This document shows positions 1-12,600 of a stretch of 64,000 nucleotides of DNA, one piece after another (within the stretch, counting starts at the first letter, position 1; the number at the start of each line of letters is the position of its first letter). The notes below the pieces were generated by a model. It had not been told where the DNA came from and ran no database searches. It saw nothing but the letters and a program-made list of their open reading frames with translations. This DNA comes from Mayamaea pseudoterrestris (lineage: Eukaryota > Bacillariophyta > Bacillariophyceae > Sellaphorales > Sellaphoraceae). The stretch spans positions 496,001 to 560,000 of the forward strand of contig BROI01000017.1 of the NCBI GenBank assembly GCA_027923505.1, in the 5' to 3' direction. The position numbers and the translations under genes were made by a program.

Positions 1-225
1 TCTTTTCACTCGCTTCTTGGAGAAAATGTTGGATCTAGAATATATCTTGCGCGCCCTTGAAGCGACACTAATGATTAAGCAGAACAGAGTCAATAAAACC
101 ACTTTACTTATTTTCTCCAAGAAGTGATCGTCCTCGATCCACTCCTTCGGTTGCCGCTTACCGCGCTTACTTAAATGTGACCGTCTTCGTGACGTCACCG
201 CTGCCGCTTCGGTTTGGGTTCTCAT
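1..225 (-). CDS. Possible 5' part of a small membrane protein, cut by the window edge
   Basis: An ATG at 225 on the minus strand opens a frame with no stop for 75 codons to the left edge. The peptide starts MRTQTEAAAV, is rich in Arg and Lys, then has an acidic patch (WIEDDHFLEK) followed by a hydrophobic stretch of about 15 residues (VVLLTLFCLIISVAS) that could be one membrane segment. No family is recognised. A GTAAAG and a downstream CATTAG inside it could mark a 43-base intron, so the last third may not be coding. The open length alone would arise by chance in roughly 3 of 100 cases, so this is weak support. Confidence 0.3.
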   Translation of the reverse strand, partial: MRTQTEAAAVTSRRRSHLSKRGKRQPKEWIEDDHFLEKISKVVLLTLFCLIISVASRARKIYSRSNIFSKKRVKR

Positions 226-509
226 CCATGCTCAACACGTCGGATCGCTAGCGACGACAGACGATAGGCTATTTGCGACGCATTGGCCAGCTCGAAAAAA
301 GCGGAAGAAGCATCCTCGCCATTGATCAAAATGTTTGGAAAGATGAGTGGTTCTATGTCGGAGTTGTGGGCCATAACGGTGATTGGAGATACTTGATTTG
401 TCGTCGATGTAAACGAGCGAGTTGAATGATGGGCGGTGCATAATATATTATGGTCGACCGTCAATAAGAACAGTGTCGTTCCGGTATTTAGAGCATGCCG
501 TTGAGACAT
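222..509 (-). CDS. Hypothetical 95-codon reading frame beside the satellite array
   Basis: A frame with an ATG at 509 and a TGA at 222-224 overlaps the ATG of the next minus-strand frame (225). The product starts MSQRHALNTG, is not low-complexity, and shows no domain I know. A TACCGGTA palindrome lies 25 bases upstream (534-541), a motif that also sits upstream of several well supported genes in this window. It could be a short gene, one exon of a spliced gene together with the frame at 1-225, or chance. Confidence 0.25.
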   Translation of the reverse strand: MSQRHALNTGTTLFLLTVDHNILCTAHHSTRSFTSTTNQVSPITVMAHNSDIEPLIFPNILINGEDASSAFFELANASQIAYRLSSLAIRRVEHG

Positions 510-533
510 ATTACAACGAACTGTGGTGCGACC

Positions 534-541
534 TACCGGTA
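534..541. promoter_or_regulatory. TACCGGTA palindrome (candidate promoter element)
   Basis: An exact TACCGGTA 25 bases upstream of the weak minus-strand frame at 222-509. It is one of eight exact copies found in the window; function is inferred from recurrence only. Confidence 0.3.
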
Positions 542-682
542 CGTTGACGGTAGCCTATCCTCTGTCCAAACTCACAGTCAAACCAAGCTGAGCAATCCTC
601 AATTTACCTACTATAGGAAGCATCAGCATTGTTAGTGGTTACTTCAAAGTGAACCTTTCACTGGTAGGCAGGATGTGATTCA

Positions 683-3600
683 GCACTGGTGACAAGTTGT
701 CACCAAAGACATTGCCATCCCCTGAGACACCAGCCAAGCTTACCATCTTGTAGCGCAGCCTGAAAAAGGATGTTGGCACCATTCTGGTGTAATTTGGCAC
801 CTACAGGGCCTGCTGTAGGGGCGTTTGAATGTCATGGCATCTGCGGGCTGAGACTGGTGACAAGTTGTCACCAAATATATTGCCATCCCCTGAGACACCA
901 GCCAAGCTTACCATCTTGTAGCGCAGCCTATATAATGATGTTGGCACCATTCTGGTGTGATTTGGGCACCTACCGGGCTTGCTGTAGGTGTGTCTGAAAG
1001 TCATGGCATCTGCAGGCAGAGACTGGTGACAAGTTGTAGCAAATACCATGCAGTCCCCTGAGACACCATCTGAAGGCTGGGACTGGTGACAAGTTGTCAG
1101 CAAATACCATGCAGTCCCCTGAGACAAAGCCAGGCATACCATCTTGTAGCGCATCCCATTTAATGATGTGGCACCATTCTGGTGTCATTTGGGTGTATCC
1201 ATGGCCTGCTGTAGGGGCATTTGAATGTCAAGGCATCTGCAGGCTGAGACTGGTGACAAGTTGTCACCAAATACATTGCCGTCCCCTGAGACAAATGCCA
1301 GGCATACCATCTTGTTGTGTAGCCTCAATTATGATGTTGGCACCATTCTGGTGTCATTTGGGTGTATACATGGCCTGCTGTAGGAGCATTTGAATGTCAA
1401 GGCATCTGCGGGCTGAGACTGGTGACAAGTTGTCACCAAATACATTGCAATCCCATGAGACACCCGCCAAGCTTACCATCTTGTAGCGCAGCTAGAAACT
1501 GATGTTGGCACCATTCTGGGGTAAGTTTGGCACCTACAGGGCCTGCTGTAGGGGCGTTTGAATGTCATGGCATCTGCAGGCTGAGACTGGTGACAAGTTG
1601 TCACCAAATACATTGCCATCCCCTGAGACACCAGCCAAGCTTACCATCTTGTAGCGCAGCCTATAAAATGATGTTGGCACCATTCTGGTGTAATTTGGGC
1701 ACCTACAGGGCCTGCTGTAGGGGCATTTGAATGTCATGGCATCTGCGGGCTGAGACTGGTGACAAGTTGTCACCAAATACATTGCCATCCCCTGAGACAC
1801 CAGCCAAGCTTACCATGATGTAGCACAGCCGGAAAAATGATGTTGGCACCATTGTGGTGTAATTTGGGCACCTACAGGGCCTGCTGTAGGGGCGTTTGAA
1901 TGTCATGGCATCTGTCGGCTTAGACTGGTGACAAGTTGTCACCAAATACATTGCCATCCCCTGAGACACCAGCCAAGCTTACCATGTTGTAGCGCAGCCT
2001 GAAAAATGATGTTGGCACCATTCTGGTGTAAATTGGGCACCTACAGGGCCTGCTGTAGGGGCGTTTGAATGTCATGGCATCTGCGGGCTGAGACTGGTGA
2101 GAAGTTGTCACCAAATACATTGCCATCCCCTGAGACACCAGCCAAGCTTACCATCTTGTAGCGCAGCCTAAAAAATGATGTTGGCACCATTCTGGTGTAA
2201 TTTGGGCATCTACAGGGCCTGCTGTAGGGGCGTATGAATGTCATGGCATCTGCGGGCTGAGACTGGTGACAAGTTGTCACCAAATACATTGCCATCCCCT
2301 GAGACACCAGCCAAGCTTACCATCTTGTAGCGCAGCCTGAATAATGATGTTGGCACCATTCTGGTGTAATTTGGGCACCTACAGGGCCTGCTGTAGGGGC
2401 GTTTGAATGTTGCAGCATCTGCGGGTTGAGGCTGGTGACAAGTTGTCACCAAATACATTGCCATCCCCTGAGCCACCAGCCAAGCTTACCCTCTTGTAGC
2501 GCAGCCTGAATAATGATGTTGGCACCATTCTGGTGTAAATTGGGCACCTACAGGGCCTGCTGTAGGGGCGTTTGAATGTCATGGCATCTGCGGGCTGAGA
2601 CTGGTGACAAGTTGTCACCAAATACATTGCCATCCCCTGAGACACCAGCCAAGCTTACCATCTTGTAGCGCAGCCTGAACAAGGATGTTGGCACCATTCT
2701 GGTGTAAATTGGGCACCTACAGGGCCTGCTTTAGGGGCGTTTGAATGTCATGGCATCTGCGGGCTGAGACTGGTGACAAGTTGTCACCAAATACATTGCC
2801 ATCCCCTGAGACACCAGCCAAGCTTACCATCTTGTAGCGCAGCCTGAATAATGATGTTGGCACCATTCTGGTGTAAATTGGGCACCTACAGGGCCTGCTG
2901 TAGGGGCGTTTGAATGTTGCGGCATCTGCGGGCTGAGACTGGTGACAAGTTGTCACCAAATACATTGCCATCCCCTGAGACACCAGCCAAGCTTACCATC
3001 TTGTAGCGCAGCCTGAATAATGATGTTGGCACCATTCTGGTGTAATTTGGGCACCTACAGGGCCTGCTGTAGGGGCGTTTGAATGTCATGGCATCTGCGG
3101 GCTGAGACTGGTGACAAGTTGTCACCAAATACATTGCCATCCCCTGAGACACCAGCCAAGCTTACCATCTTGTAGCGCAGCCTGAATAATGATGTTGGCA
3201 CCATTCTGGTGTAATTTGGGCACCTACAGGGCCTGCTGTAGGGGCGTTTGAATGTCATGGCATCTGCGGGCTGAGACTGGTGACAAGTTGTCACCAAATA
3301 CATTGCCATCCCCTGAGACACCAGCCAAGCTTACCATCTTGTAGCGCAGCCTGAATAATGATGTTGGCACCATTCTGGTGTAAATTGGGCACCTACAGGG
3401 CCTGCTGTAGGGGCGTTTGAATGTCATGGCATCTGCGGGCTGAGACTGGTGACAAGTTGTCACCAAATACATTGCCATCCCCTGAGACACCAGCCAAGCT
3501 TACCATCTTGTAGCGCAGCCTGAATAATGATGTTGGCACCATTCTGGTGTAAATTGGGCACCTACAGGGCCTGCTGTAGGGGCGTTTGAATGTCATGGCA

Positions 3601-6600
3601 TCTGTGGGCTGAGACTGGTGACAAGTTGTCACCAAATACATTGCCATCCCCTGAGACACCAGCCAAGCTTACCATCTTGTAGCGCAGCCTGAAAAATGAT
3701 GTTGGCACCATTCTGGTGTAAATTGGGCACCTACAGGGCCTGCTGTAGGGGCGTTTGAATGTCATGGCATCTGCGGGCTGAGACTGGTGACAAGTTGTCA
3801 CCAAATACATTGCCATCCCCTGAGACACCAGCCAAGCTTACCATCTTGTAGCGCAGCCTGAATAATGATGTTGGCACCATTCTGGTGTAAATTGGGCACC
3901 TACAGGGCCTGCTGTAGGGGCGTTTGAATGTCATGGCATCTGCGGGCTGAGACTGGTGACAAGTTGTCACCAAATACATTGCCATCCCCTGAGACACCAG
4001 CCAAGCTTACCATCTTGTAGCGCAGCCTATATAATGATGTTGGCACCATTCTGGTGTAATTTGGGCATCTACAGGGCCTGCTGTAGGTGTGTTTGAATGT
4101 CATGGCATCTGCGGGCTGAGACTGGTGACAAGTTGTCACCAAATACATTGCCATCCCCTGAGACACCTGCCAAGCTTACCATCTTGTAGCGCAGCCTGAA
4201 TAATGATGTTGGCACCATTCTGGTGTAATTTGGGCACCTACAGGGCCTGCTGTAGGTGTGTTTGAATGTCATGGCATCTGCGGGCTGAGACTGGTGACAA
4301 GTTGTCACCAAATACATTGCCATCCCCTGAGACACCAGCCAAGCTTACCATCTTGTAGCGCAGCCTGAATAATGATGTTGGCACCATTCTGGTGTAATTT
4401 GGGCACCTACAGGGCCTGCTGTAGGGGCGTTTGAATGTCATGGCATCTGCGGGCTGAGACTGGTGACAAGTTGTCACCAAATACATTGCCATCCCCTGAG
4501 ACACCAGCCAAGCTTACCATCTTGTAGCGCAGCCTGAATAATGATGTTGGCACCATTCTGGTGTACATTGGGCACCTACAGGGCCTGCTGTAGGGGCGTT
4601 TGAATGTCATGGCATCTGCGGGCTGAGACTGGTGACAAGTTGTCACCAAATACATTGCCATCCCCTGAGACACCAGCCAAGCTTACCATCTTGTAGCGCA
4701 GCCTGAATAATGATGTTGGCACCATTCTGGTGTAATTTGGGCACCTACAGGGCCTGCTGTAGGGGCGTTTGAATGTCATGGCATCTGCGGGCTGAGACTG
4801 GTGACAAGTTGTCACCAAATACATTGCCATCCCCTGAGACACCAGCCAAGCTTACCATCTTGTAGCGCAGCCTGAAAAATGATGTTGGCACCATTCTGGT
4901 GTAATTTGGGCACCTACAGGGCCTGCTGTAGGGGCGTTTGAATGTCATGGCATCTGCGGGCTGAAGACTGGTGACAAGTTGTCACCAAATACATTGCCAT
5001 CCCCTGAGACACCAGCCAAGCTTACCATCTTGTAGCGCAGCCTGAATAATGATGTTGGCACCATTCTGGTGTAAATTGGGCACCTACAGGGCCTGCTGTA
5101 GGGGCGTTTGAATGTCATGGCATCTGCGGGCTGAGACTGGTGACAAGTTGTCACCAAATACATTGCCATCCCCTGAGACACCAGCCAAGCTTACCATCTT
5201 GTAGCGCAGCCTGAATAATGATGTTGGCACCATTCTGGTGTAAATTGGGCACCTACAGGGCCTGCTGTAGGGGCGTTTGAATGTCATGGCATCTGCGGCT
5301 GAGACTGGTGACAAGTTGTCACCAAATACATTGCCATCCCCTGAGACACCAGCCAAGCTTACCATCTTGTAGCGCAGCCTGAAAAATGATGTTGGCACCA
5401 TTCTGGTGTAATTTGGGCACCTACAGGGCCTGCTGTAGGGGCGTTTGAATGTCATGGCATCTGCGGGCTGAGACTGGTGACAAGTTGTCACCAAATACAT
5501 TGCCATCCCCTGAGACACCAGCCAAGCTTACCATCTTGTAGCGCAGCCTGAATAATGATGTTGGCACCATTCTGGTGTAATTTGGGCACCTACAGGGCCT
5601 GCTGTAGGGGCGTTTGAATGTCATGGCATCTGCGGGCTGAGACTGGTGACAAGTTGTCACCAAATACATTGCCATCCCCTGAGACACCAGCCAAGCTTAC
5701 CATCTTGTAGCGCAGCCTGAATAATGATGTTGGCACCATTCTGGTGTAACTTGGGCACCTACAGGGCCTGCTGTAGGTGCGTTTGAATGTCATGGCATCT
5801 GCGGGCTGAGACTGGTGACAAGTTGTCACCAAATACATTGCCATCCCCTGAGACACCAGCCAAGCTTACCATCTTGTAGCGCAGCCTGAATAATGATGTT
5901 GGCACCATTCTGGTGTAATTTGGGCACCTACAGGGCCTGCTGTAGGGGCGTTTGAATGTCATGGCATCTGCGGGCTGAGACTGGTGACAAGTTGTCACCA
6001 AATACATTGCCATCCCCTGAGACACCAGCCAAGCTTACCATCTTGTAGCGCAGCCTGAATAATGATGTTGGCACCATTCTGGTGTAATTTGGGCACCTAC
6101 AGGGCCTGCTGTAGGGGCGTTTGAATGTCATGGCATCTGCGGGCTGAGACTGGTGACAAGTTGTCACCAAATACATTGCCATCCCCTGAGACACCAGCCA
6201 AGCTTACCATCTTGTAGCGCAGCCTGAATAATGATGTTGGCACCATTCTGGTGTAATTTGGGCACCTACAGGGCCTGCTGTAGGGGCGTTTGAATGTCAT
6301 GGCATCTGCGGGCTGAGACTGGTGACAAGTTGTCACCAAATACATTGCCATCCCCTGAGACACCAGCCAAGCTTACCATCTTGTAGCGCAGCCTGAATAA
6401 TGATGTTGGCACCATTCTGGTGTAATTTGGGCACCTACAGGGCCTGCTGTAGGGGCGTTTGAATGTCATGGCATCTGCGGGCTGAGACTGGTGACAAGTT
6501 GTCACCAAATACATTGCCATCCCCTGAGACACCAGCCAAGCTTACCATCTTGTAGCGCAGCCTGAATAATGATGTTGGCACCATTCTGGTGTAACTTGGG

Positions 6601-9600
6601 CACCTACAGGGCCTGCTGTAGGGGCGTTTGAATGTCATGGCATCTGCGGGCTGAGACTGGTGACAAGTTGTCACCAAATACATTGCCATCCCCTGAGACA
6701 CCAGCCAAGCTTACCATCTTGTAGCGCAGCCTGAATAATGATGTTGGCACCATTCTGGTGTAATTTGGGCACCTACAGGGCCTGCTGTAGGGGCGTTTGA
6801 ATGTCATGGCATCTGCGGGCTGAGACTGGTGACAAGTTGTCACCAAATACATTGCCATCCCCTGAGACACCAGCCAAGCTTACCATCTTGTAGCGCAGCC
6901 TGAATAATGATGTTGGCACCATTCTGGTGTAATTTGGGCACCTACAGGGCCTGCTGTAGGGGCGTTTGAATGTCATGGCATCTGCAGGCTGAGACTGGTG
7001 ACAAGTTGTCACCAAATACATTGCCATCCCCTGAGACACCAGCCAAGCTTACCATCTTGTAGCGCAGCCTGAATAATGATGTTGGCACCATTCTGGTGTA
7101 AATTGGGCACCTACAGGGCCTGCTGTAGGGGCGTTTGAATGTCATGGCATCTGCGGGCTGAGACTGGTGACAAGTTGTCACCAAATACATTGCCATCCCC
7201 TGAGACACCAGCCAAGCTTACCATGTTGTAGCGCAGCCTGAAAAATGATGTTGGCACCATTCTGGTGTAAATTGGGCACCTACAGGGCCTGCTGTAGGGG
7301 CGTTTGAATGTCATGGCATCTGCGGGCTGAGACTGGTGACAAGTTGTCACCAAATACATTGCCATCCCCTGAGACACCAGCCAAGCTTACCATCTTGTAG
7401 CGCAGCCTGAATAATGATGTTGGCACCATTCTGGTGTAAATTGGGCACCTACAGGGCCTGCTGTAGGGGCGTTTGAATGTCATGGCATCTGCGGGCTGAG
7501 ACTGGTGACAAGTTGTCACCAAATACATTGCCATCCCCTGAGACACCAGCCAAGCTTACCATCTTGTAGCGCAGCCTGAATAATGATGTTGGCACCATTC
7601 TGGTGTAATTTGGGCACCTACAGGGCCTGCTGTAGGGGCGTTTGAATGTCATGGCATCTGCGGGCTGAGACTGGTGACAAGTTGTCACCAAATACATTGC
7701 CATCCCCTGAGACACCAGCCAAGCTTACCATCTTGTAGCGCAGCCTGAATAATGATGTTGGCACCATTCTGGTGTAATTTGGGCACCTACAGGGCCTGCT
7801 GTAGGGGCGTTTGAATGTCATGGCATCTGCGGGCTGAGACTGGTGACAAGTTGTCACCAAATACATTGCCATCCCCTGAGACACCAGCCAAGCTTACCAT
7901 CTTGTAGCGCAGCCTGAATAATGATGTTGGCACCATTCTGGTGTAAATTGGGCACCTACAGGGCCTGCTGTAGGGGCGTTTGAATGTCATGGCATCTGCG
8001 GGCTGAGACTGGTGACAAGTTGTCACCAAATACATTGCCATCCCCTGAGACACCAGCCAAGCTTACCATCTTGTAGCGCAGCCTGAATAATGATGTTGGC
8101 ACCATTCTGGTGTAAATTGGGCACCTACAGGGCCTGCTGTAGGGGCGTTTGAATGTCATGGCATCTGCGGGCTGAGACTGGTGACAAGTTGTCACCAAAT
8201 ACATTGCCATCCCCTGAGACACCAGCCAAGCTTACCATGTTGTAGCGCAGTCTGAATAATGATGTTGGCACCATTCTGGTGTAATTTGGGCACCTACAGG
8301 GCCTGCTGTAGGGGCATTTGAATGTCATGGCATCTGCGGGCTGAGACTGGTGACAAGTTGTCACCAAATACATTGCCATCCCCTGAGACACCAGCCAAGC
8401 TTACCATCTTGTAGCGCAGCCTGAATAATGATGTTGGCACCATTCTGGTGTAAATTGGGCACCTACAGGGCCTGCTGTAGGGGCGTTTGAATGTCATGGC
8501 ATCTGCAGGCTGAGACTGGTGACAAGTTGTCACCAAATACATTGCCATCCCCTGAGACACCAGCCAAGCTTACCATCTTGTAGCGCAGCCTGAATAATGA
8601 TGTTGGCACCATTCTGGTGTAATTTGGGCACCTACAGGGCCTGCTGTAGGGGCGTTTGAATGTCATGGCATCTGCGGGCTGAGACTGGTGACAAGTTGTC
8701 ACCAAATACATTGCCATCCCCTGAGACACCAGCCAAGCTTACCATCTTGTAGCGCAGCCTGAATAATGATGTTGGCACCATTCTGGTGTAATTTGGGCAC
8801 CTACAGGGCCTGCTGTAGGGGCGTTTGAATGTCATGGCATCTGCGGGCTGAGACTGGTGACAAGTTGTCACCAAATACATTGCCATCCCCTGAGACACCA
8901 GCCAAGCTTACCATCTTGTAGCGCAGCCTGAATAATGATGTTGGCACCATTCTGGTGTAAATTGGGCACCTACAGGGCCTGCTGTAGGGGCATTCGAATG
9001 TTGCGGCATCTGCGGGCTGAGACTGGTGACAAGTTGTCACCAAATACATTGCCATCACTGTCTGAGAACCAGCCAAGCTTACCATCTTGTAGCGCAGCCT
9101 GAATAATGATGTTGGCACCATTCTGGTGTAATTTGGGCACCTACAGGGCCTGCTGTAGGGGCGTTTGAATGTCATGGCATCTGCGGGCTGAGACTGGTGA
9201 CAAGTTGTCACCAAATACATTGCCATCCCCTGAGACACCAGCCAAGCTTACCATCTTGTAGCGCAGCCTGAATAATGATGTTGGCACCATTCTGGTGTAA
9301 TTTGGGCACCTACAGGGCCTGCTGTAGGGGCGTTTGAATGTCATGGCATCTGCAGGCTGAGACTGGTGACAAGTTGTCACCAAATACATTGCCATCCCCT
9401 GAGACACCAGCCAAGCTTACCATCTTGTAGCGCAGCCTGAATAATGATGTTGGCACCATTCTGGTGTAATTTGGGCACCTACAGGGCCTGCTGTAGGGGC
9501 ATTTGAATGTCATGGCATCTGCGGGCTGAGACTGGTGACAAGTTGTCACCAAATACATTGCCATCCCCTGAGACACCAGCCAAGCTTACCATCTTGTAGC

Positions 9601-12600
9601 GCAGCCTGAATAATGATGTTGGCACCATTTTTGGTGTAATTTGGGCACCTACAGGGCCTGCTGTAGGGGCGTTTGAGAGTCATGGCATCTGCGGGCTGAG
9701 ACTGGTGACAAGTTGTCACCAAATACATTGCCATCCCCTGAGACACCAGCCAAGCTTACCATCTTGTAGCGCAGCCTGAATAATGATGTTGGCACCATTT
9801 GGTGTAATTTGGGCACCTACAGGGCCTGCTGGGGTTTGTTTGAATGTCATGGCATCTGCAGGCTGAGACTGGTGACAAGTTGTCACCAAATACATTGCCA
9901 TCCCTTGAGACACAAGCCAAGCTTACCATCCTGTAGCGCAGCCTATATAATGATGTTGGCACCGTTTTAGTGTAAATTGGGCACCTACAGGGCCTGTTGT
10001 AGGGGTGTTTGAATGTCATGGCATCTGCAGGCTGAGACTGGTGACAAGTTGTCACCAAATACATTGCTGTCCCCTGAGACACCTGCCAAGCTTACCATCT
10101 TGTAGCGCAGCCTGAAAAAGGATGTTGGCACCGGATTTGGTGCCGGGCCGTTTGAATGTCATGGCATCTGCGGGCGGAGACTGGTGACAAGTTGTCACCA
10201 AATACATTGCCATCCCCTGAGACACCAGCCAAGCTTACCATCTTGTAGCGCAGCCTGAATAATGATGTTGGCACCATTCTGGCTGTAGATGGCCGGCGTT
10301 TGGTGGCATCTGCGGGCTGAGACTGGTGACAAGTTGTCAAACCTGAGACATCAGCCAAGCTTACCATCTTGTAGCGCAGCCTGAATAATGATGTTGGCAC
10401 CATTCTGGTGTAATTTGGGCACCTACAGGGCCTGCTGTAGGGGCGTTTGAATGTCATGGCATCTGCGGGCTGAGACTGGTGACAAGTTGTCACCAAATAC
10501 ATTGCCATCCCCTGAGACACCAGCCAAGCTTACCATCTTGTAGCGCAGCCTGAATAATGATGTTGGCACCATTCTGGTGTAATTTGGGCACCTACAGGGC
10601 CTGCTGTAGGTGTGTTTGAATGTAATGGCATCTGCGGGCTGAGACTGGTGACAAGTTGTCACCAAATACATTGCCATCCCCTGAGACACCAGCCAAGCTT
10701 ACCATCTTGTAGCGCAGCCTGAATAATGATGTTGGCACCATTCTGGTGTAATTTGGGCACCTACAGGGCCTGCTGTAGGGGGTGTTTGAATGTCATGGCA
10801 TCTGCGGGCTGAGACTGGTGACAAGTTGTCACCAAATACATTGCCATCCCCTGAGACACCAGCCAAGCTTACCATCTTGTAGCGCAGCCTGAATAATGAT
10901 GTTGGCACCATTCTGGTGTAATTTGGGCACCTACAGGGCCTGCTGTAGGGGCATTCGAATGTTGCGGCATCTGCGGGCTGAGACTGGTGACAAGTTGTCA
11001 CCAAATACATTGCCATCCCCTGAGACATCAGCCAAGCTTACCATGTTGTAGCGCAGTCTGAATAATGATGTTGGCACCATTCTGGTGTAATTTGGGCACC
11101 TACAGGGCCTGCTGTAGGGGCATTTGCTGTCATGGCATCTGCGGCTGAGACTGGTGACAAGTTGTCACCAAATACATTGCCATCCCCTGAGACACCAGCC
11201 AAGCTTACCATCTTGTAGCGCAGCCTGAATAATGATGTTGGCACCATTCTGGTGTAATTTGGGCACCTACAGGGCCTGCTGTAGGGGCATTCGAATGTTG
11301 CGGCATCTGCGGGCTGAGACTGGTGACAAGTTGTCACCAAATATGCCACCCGGCTATCATGGCATCTTTTAGGCTGGAGACTGGTGACGAAGCGCTTACC
11401 ATCTTGTAGCGCAGCCTGAATAATGATGTTGGCACCATTCTGGTGTAATTTGGGCACCTACAGGGCCTGCTGTAGGGGCGTTTGAATGTCATGGCATCTG
11501 CGGGCTGAGACTGGTGACAAGTTGTCACCAAATACATTGCCATCCCCTGAGACACCAGCCAAGCTTACCATCTTGTAGCGCAGCCTATAAAATGATGTTG
11601 GCACCATTCTGGTGTAATTTGGGCACCTACAGGGCCTGCTGTAGGGGCGTTTGAATGTCATGGCATCTGCAGGCTGAGACTGGTGACAAGTTGTCACCAA
11701 ATACATTGCCATCCCCTGAGACACCAGCCAAGCTTACCATCTTGAAGCGCAGCCTGAATAATGATGTTGGCACCATTCTGGTGTAATTTGGGCACCTACA
11801 GGGCCTGCTGTAGGGGCGTTTGAATGTCATGGCATCTGCGGGCTGAGACTGGTGACAAGTTGTCACCAAATACATTGCCATCCCCTGAGACACCAGCCAA
11901 GCTTACCATCTTGTAGCACAGCCTGAAAAAGGATGTTGGCATCCTTCTGGTGTAATTTGGGCACCTACAGGGCCTGCTTTAGGGGCGTTTGAATGTCATG
12001 GCATCTGCGGGCTGAAACTGGTGACAAGTTGTCACCAAATACATTGCCATCCCCTGAGACACCAGCCAAGCTTACCATCTTGTAGCGCAGCCTGAAAAAT
12101 GATGTTGGCACCATTCTGGTGTAAATTGGGCACCTACAGGGCCTGATGTAGGCTGTTTGAATGTCATGGCATCTGCAGGCTGAGACTGGTGACAAGTTGT
12201 CACCAAATACATTGCCATCCCCTGAGACACCAGCCAAGCTTACCATCTTGTAGTGCAGCCTAAAAAATGATGTTGGCACCATTCTGGTGTAATTTGGGCA
12301 CCTACAGGGCCTGCTGTAGGGGCGTTTGAATGTCATGGCATCTGCGGGCTGAGACTGGTGACAAGTTGTCACCAAATACATTGCCATCCCCTGAGACACC
12401 AGCCAAGCTTACCATCTTGTAGCGCAGCCTGAATAATGATGTTGGCACCATTCTGGTGTAAATTGGGCACCTACAGGGCCTGCTGTAGGGGCGTTTGAAT
12501 GTTGCGGCATCTGCGGGCTGAGACTGGTGACAAGTTGTCACCAAATACATTGCCATCCCCTGAGACACCAGCCAAGCTTACCATCTTGTAGCGCAGCCTA

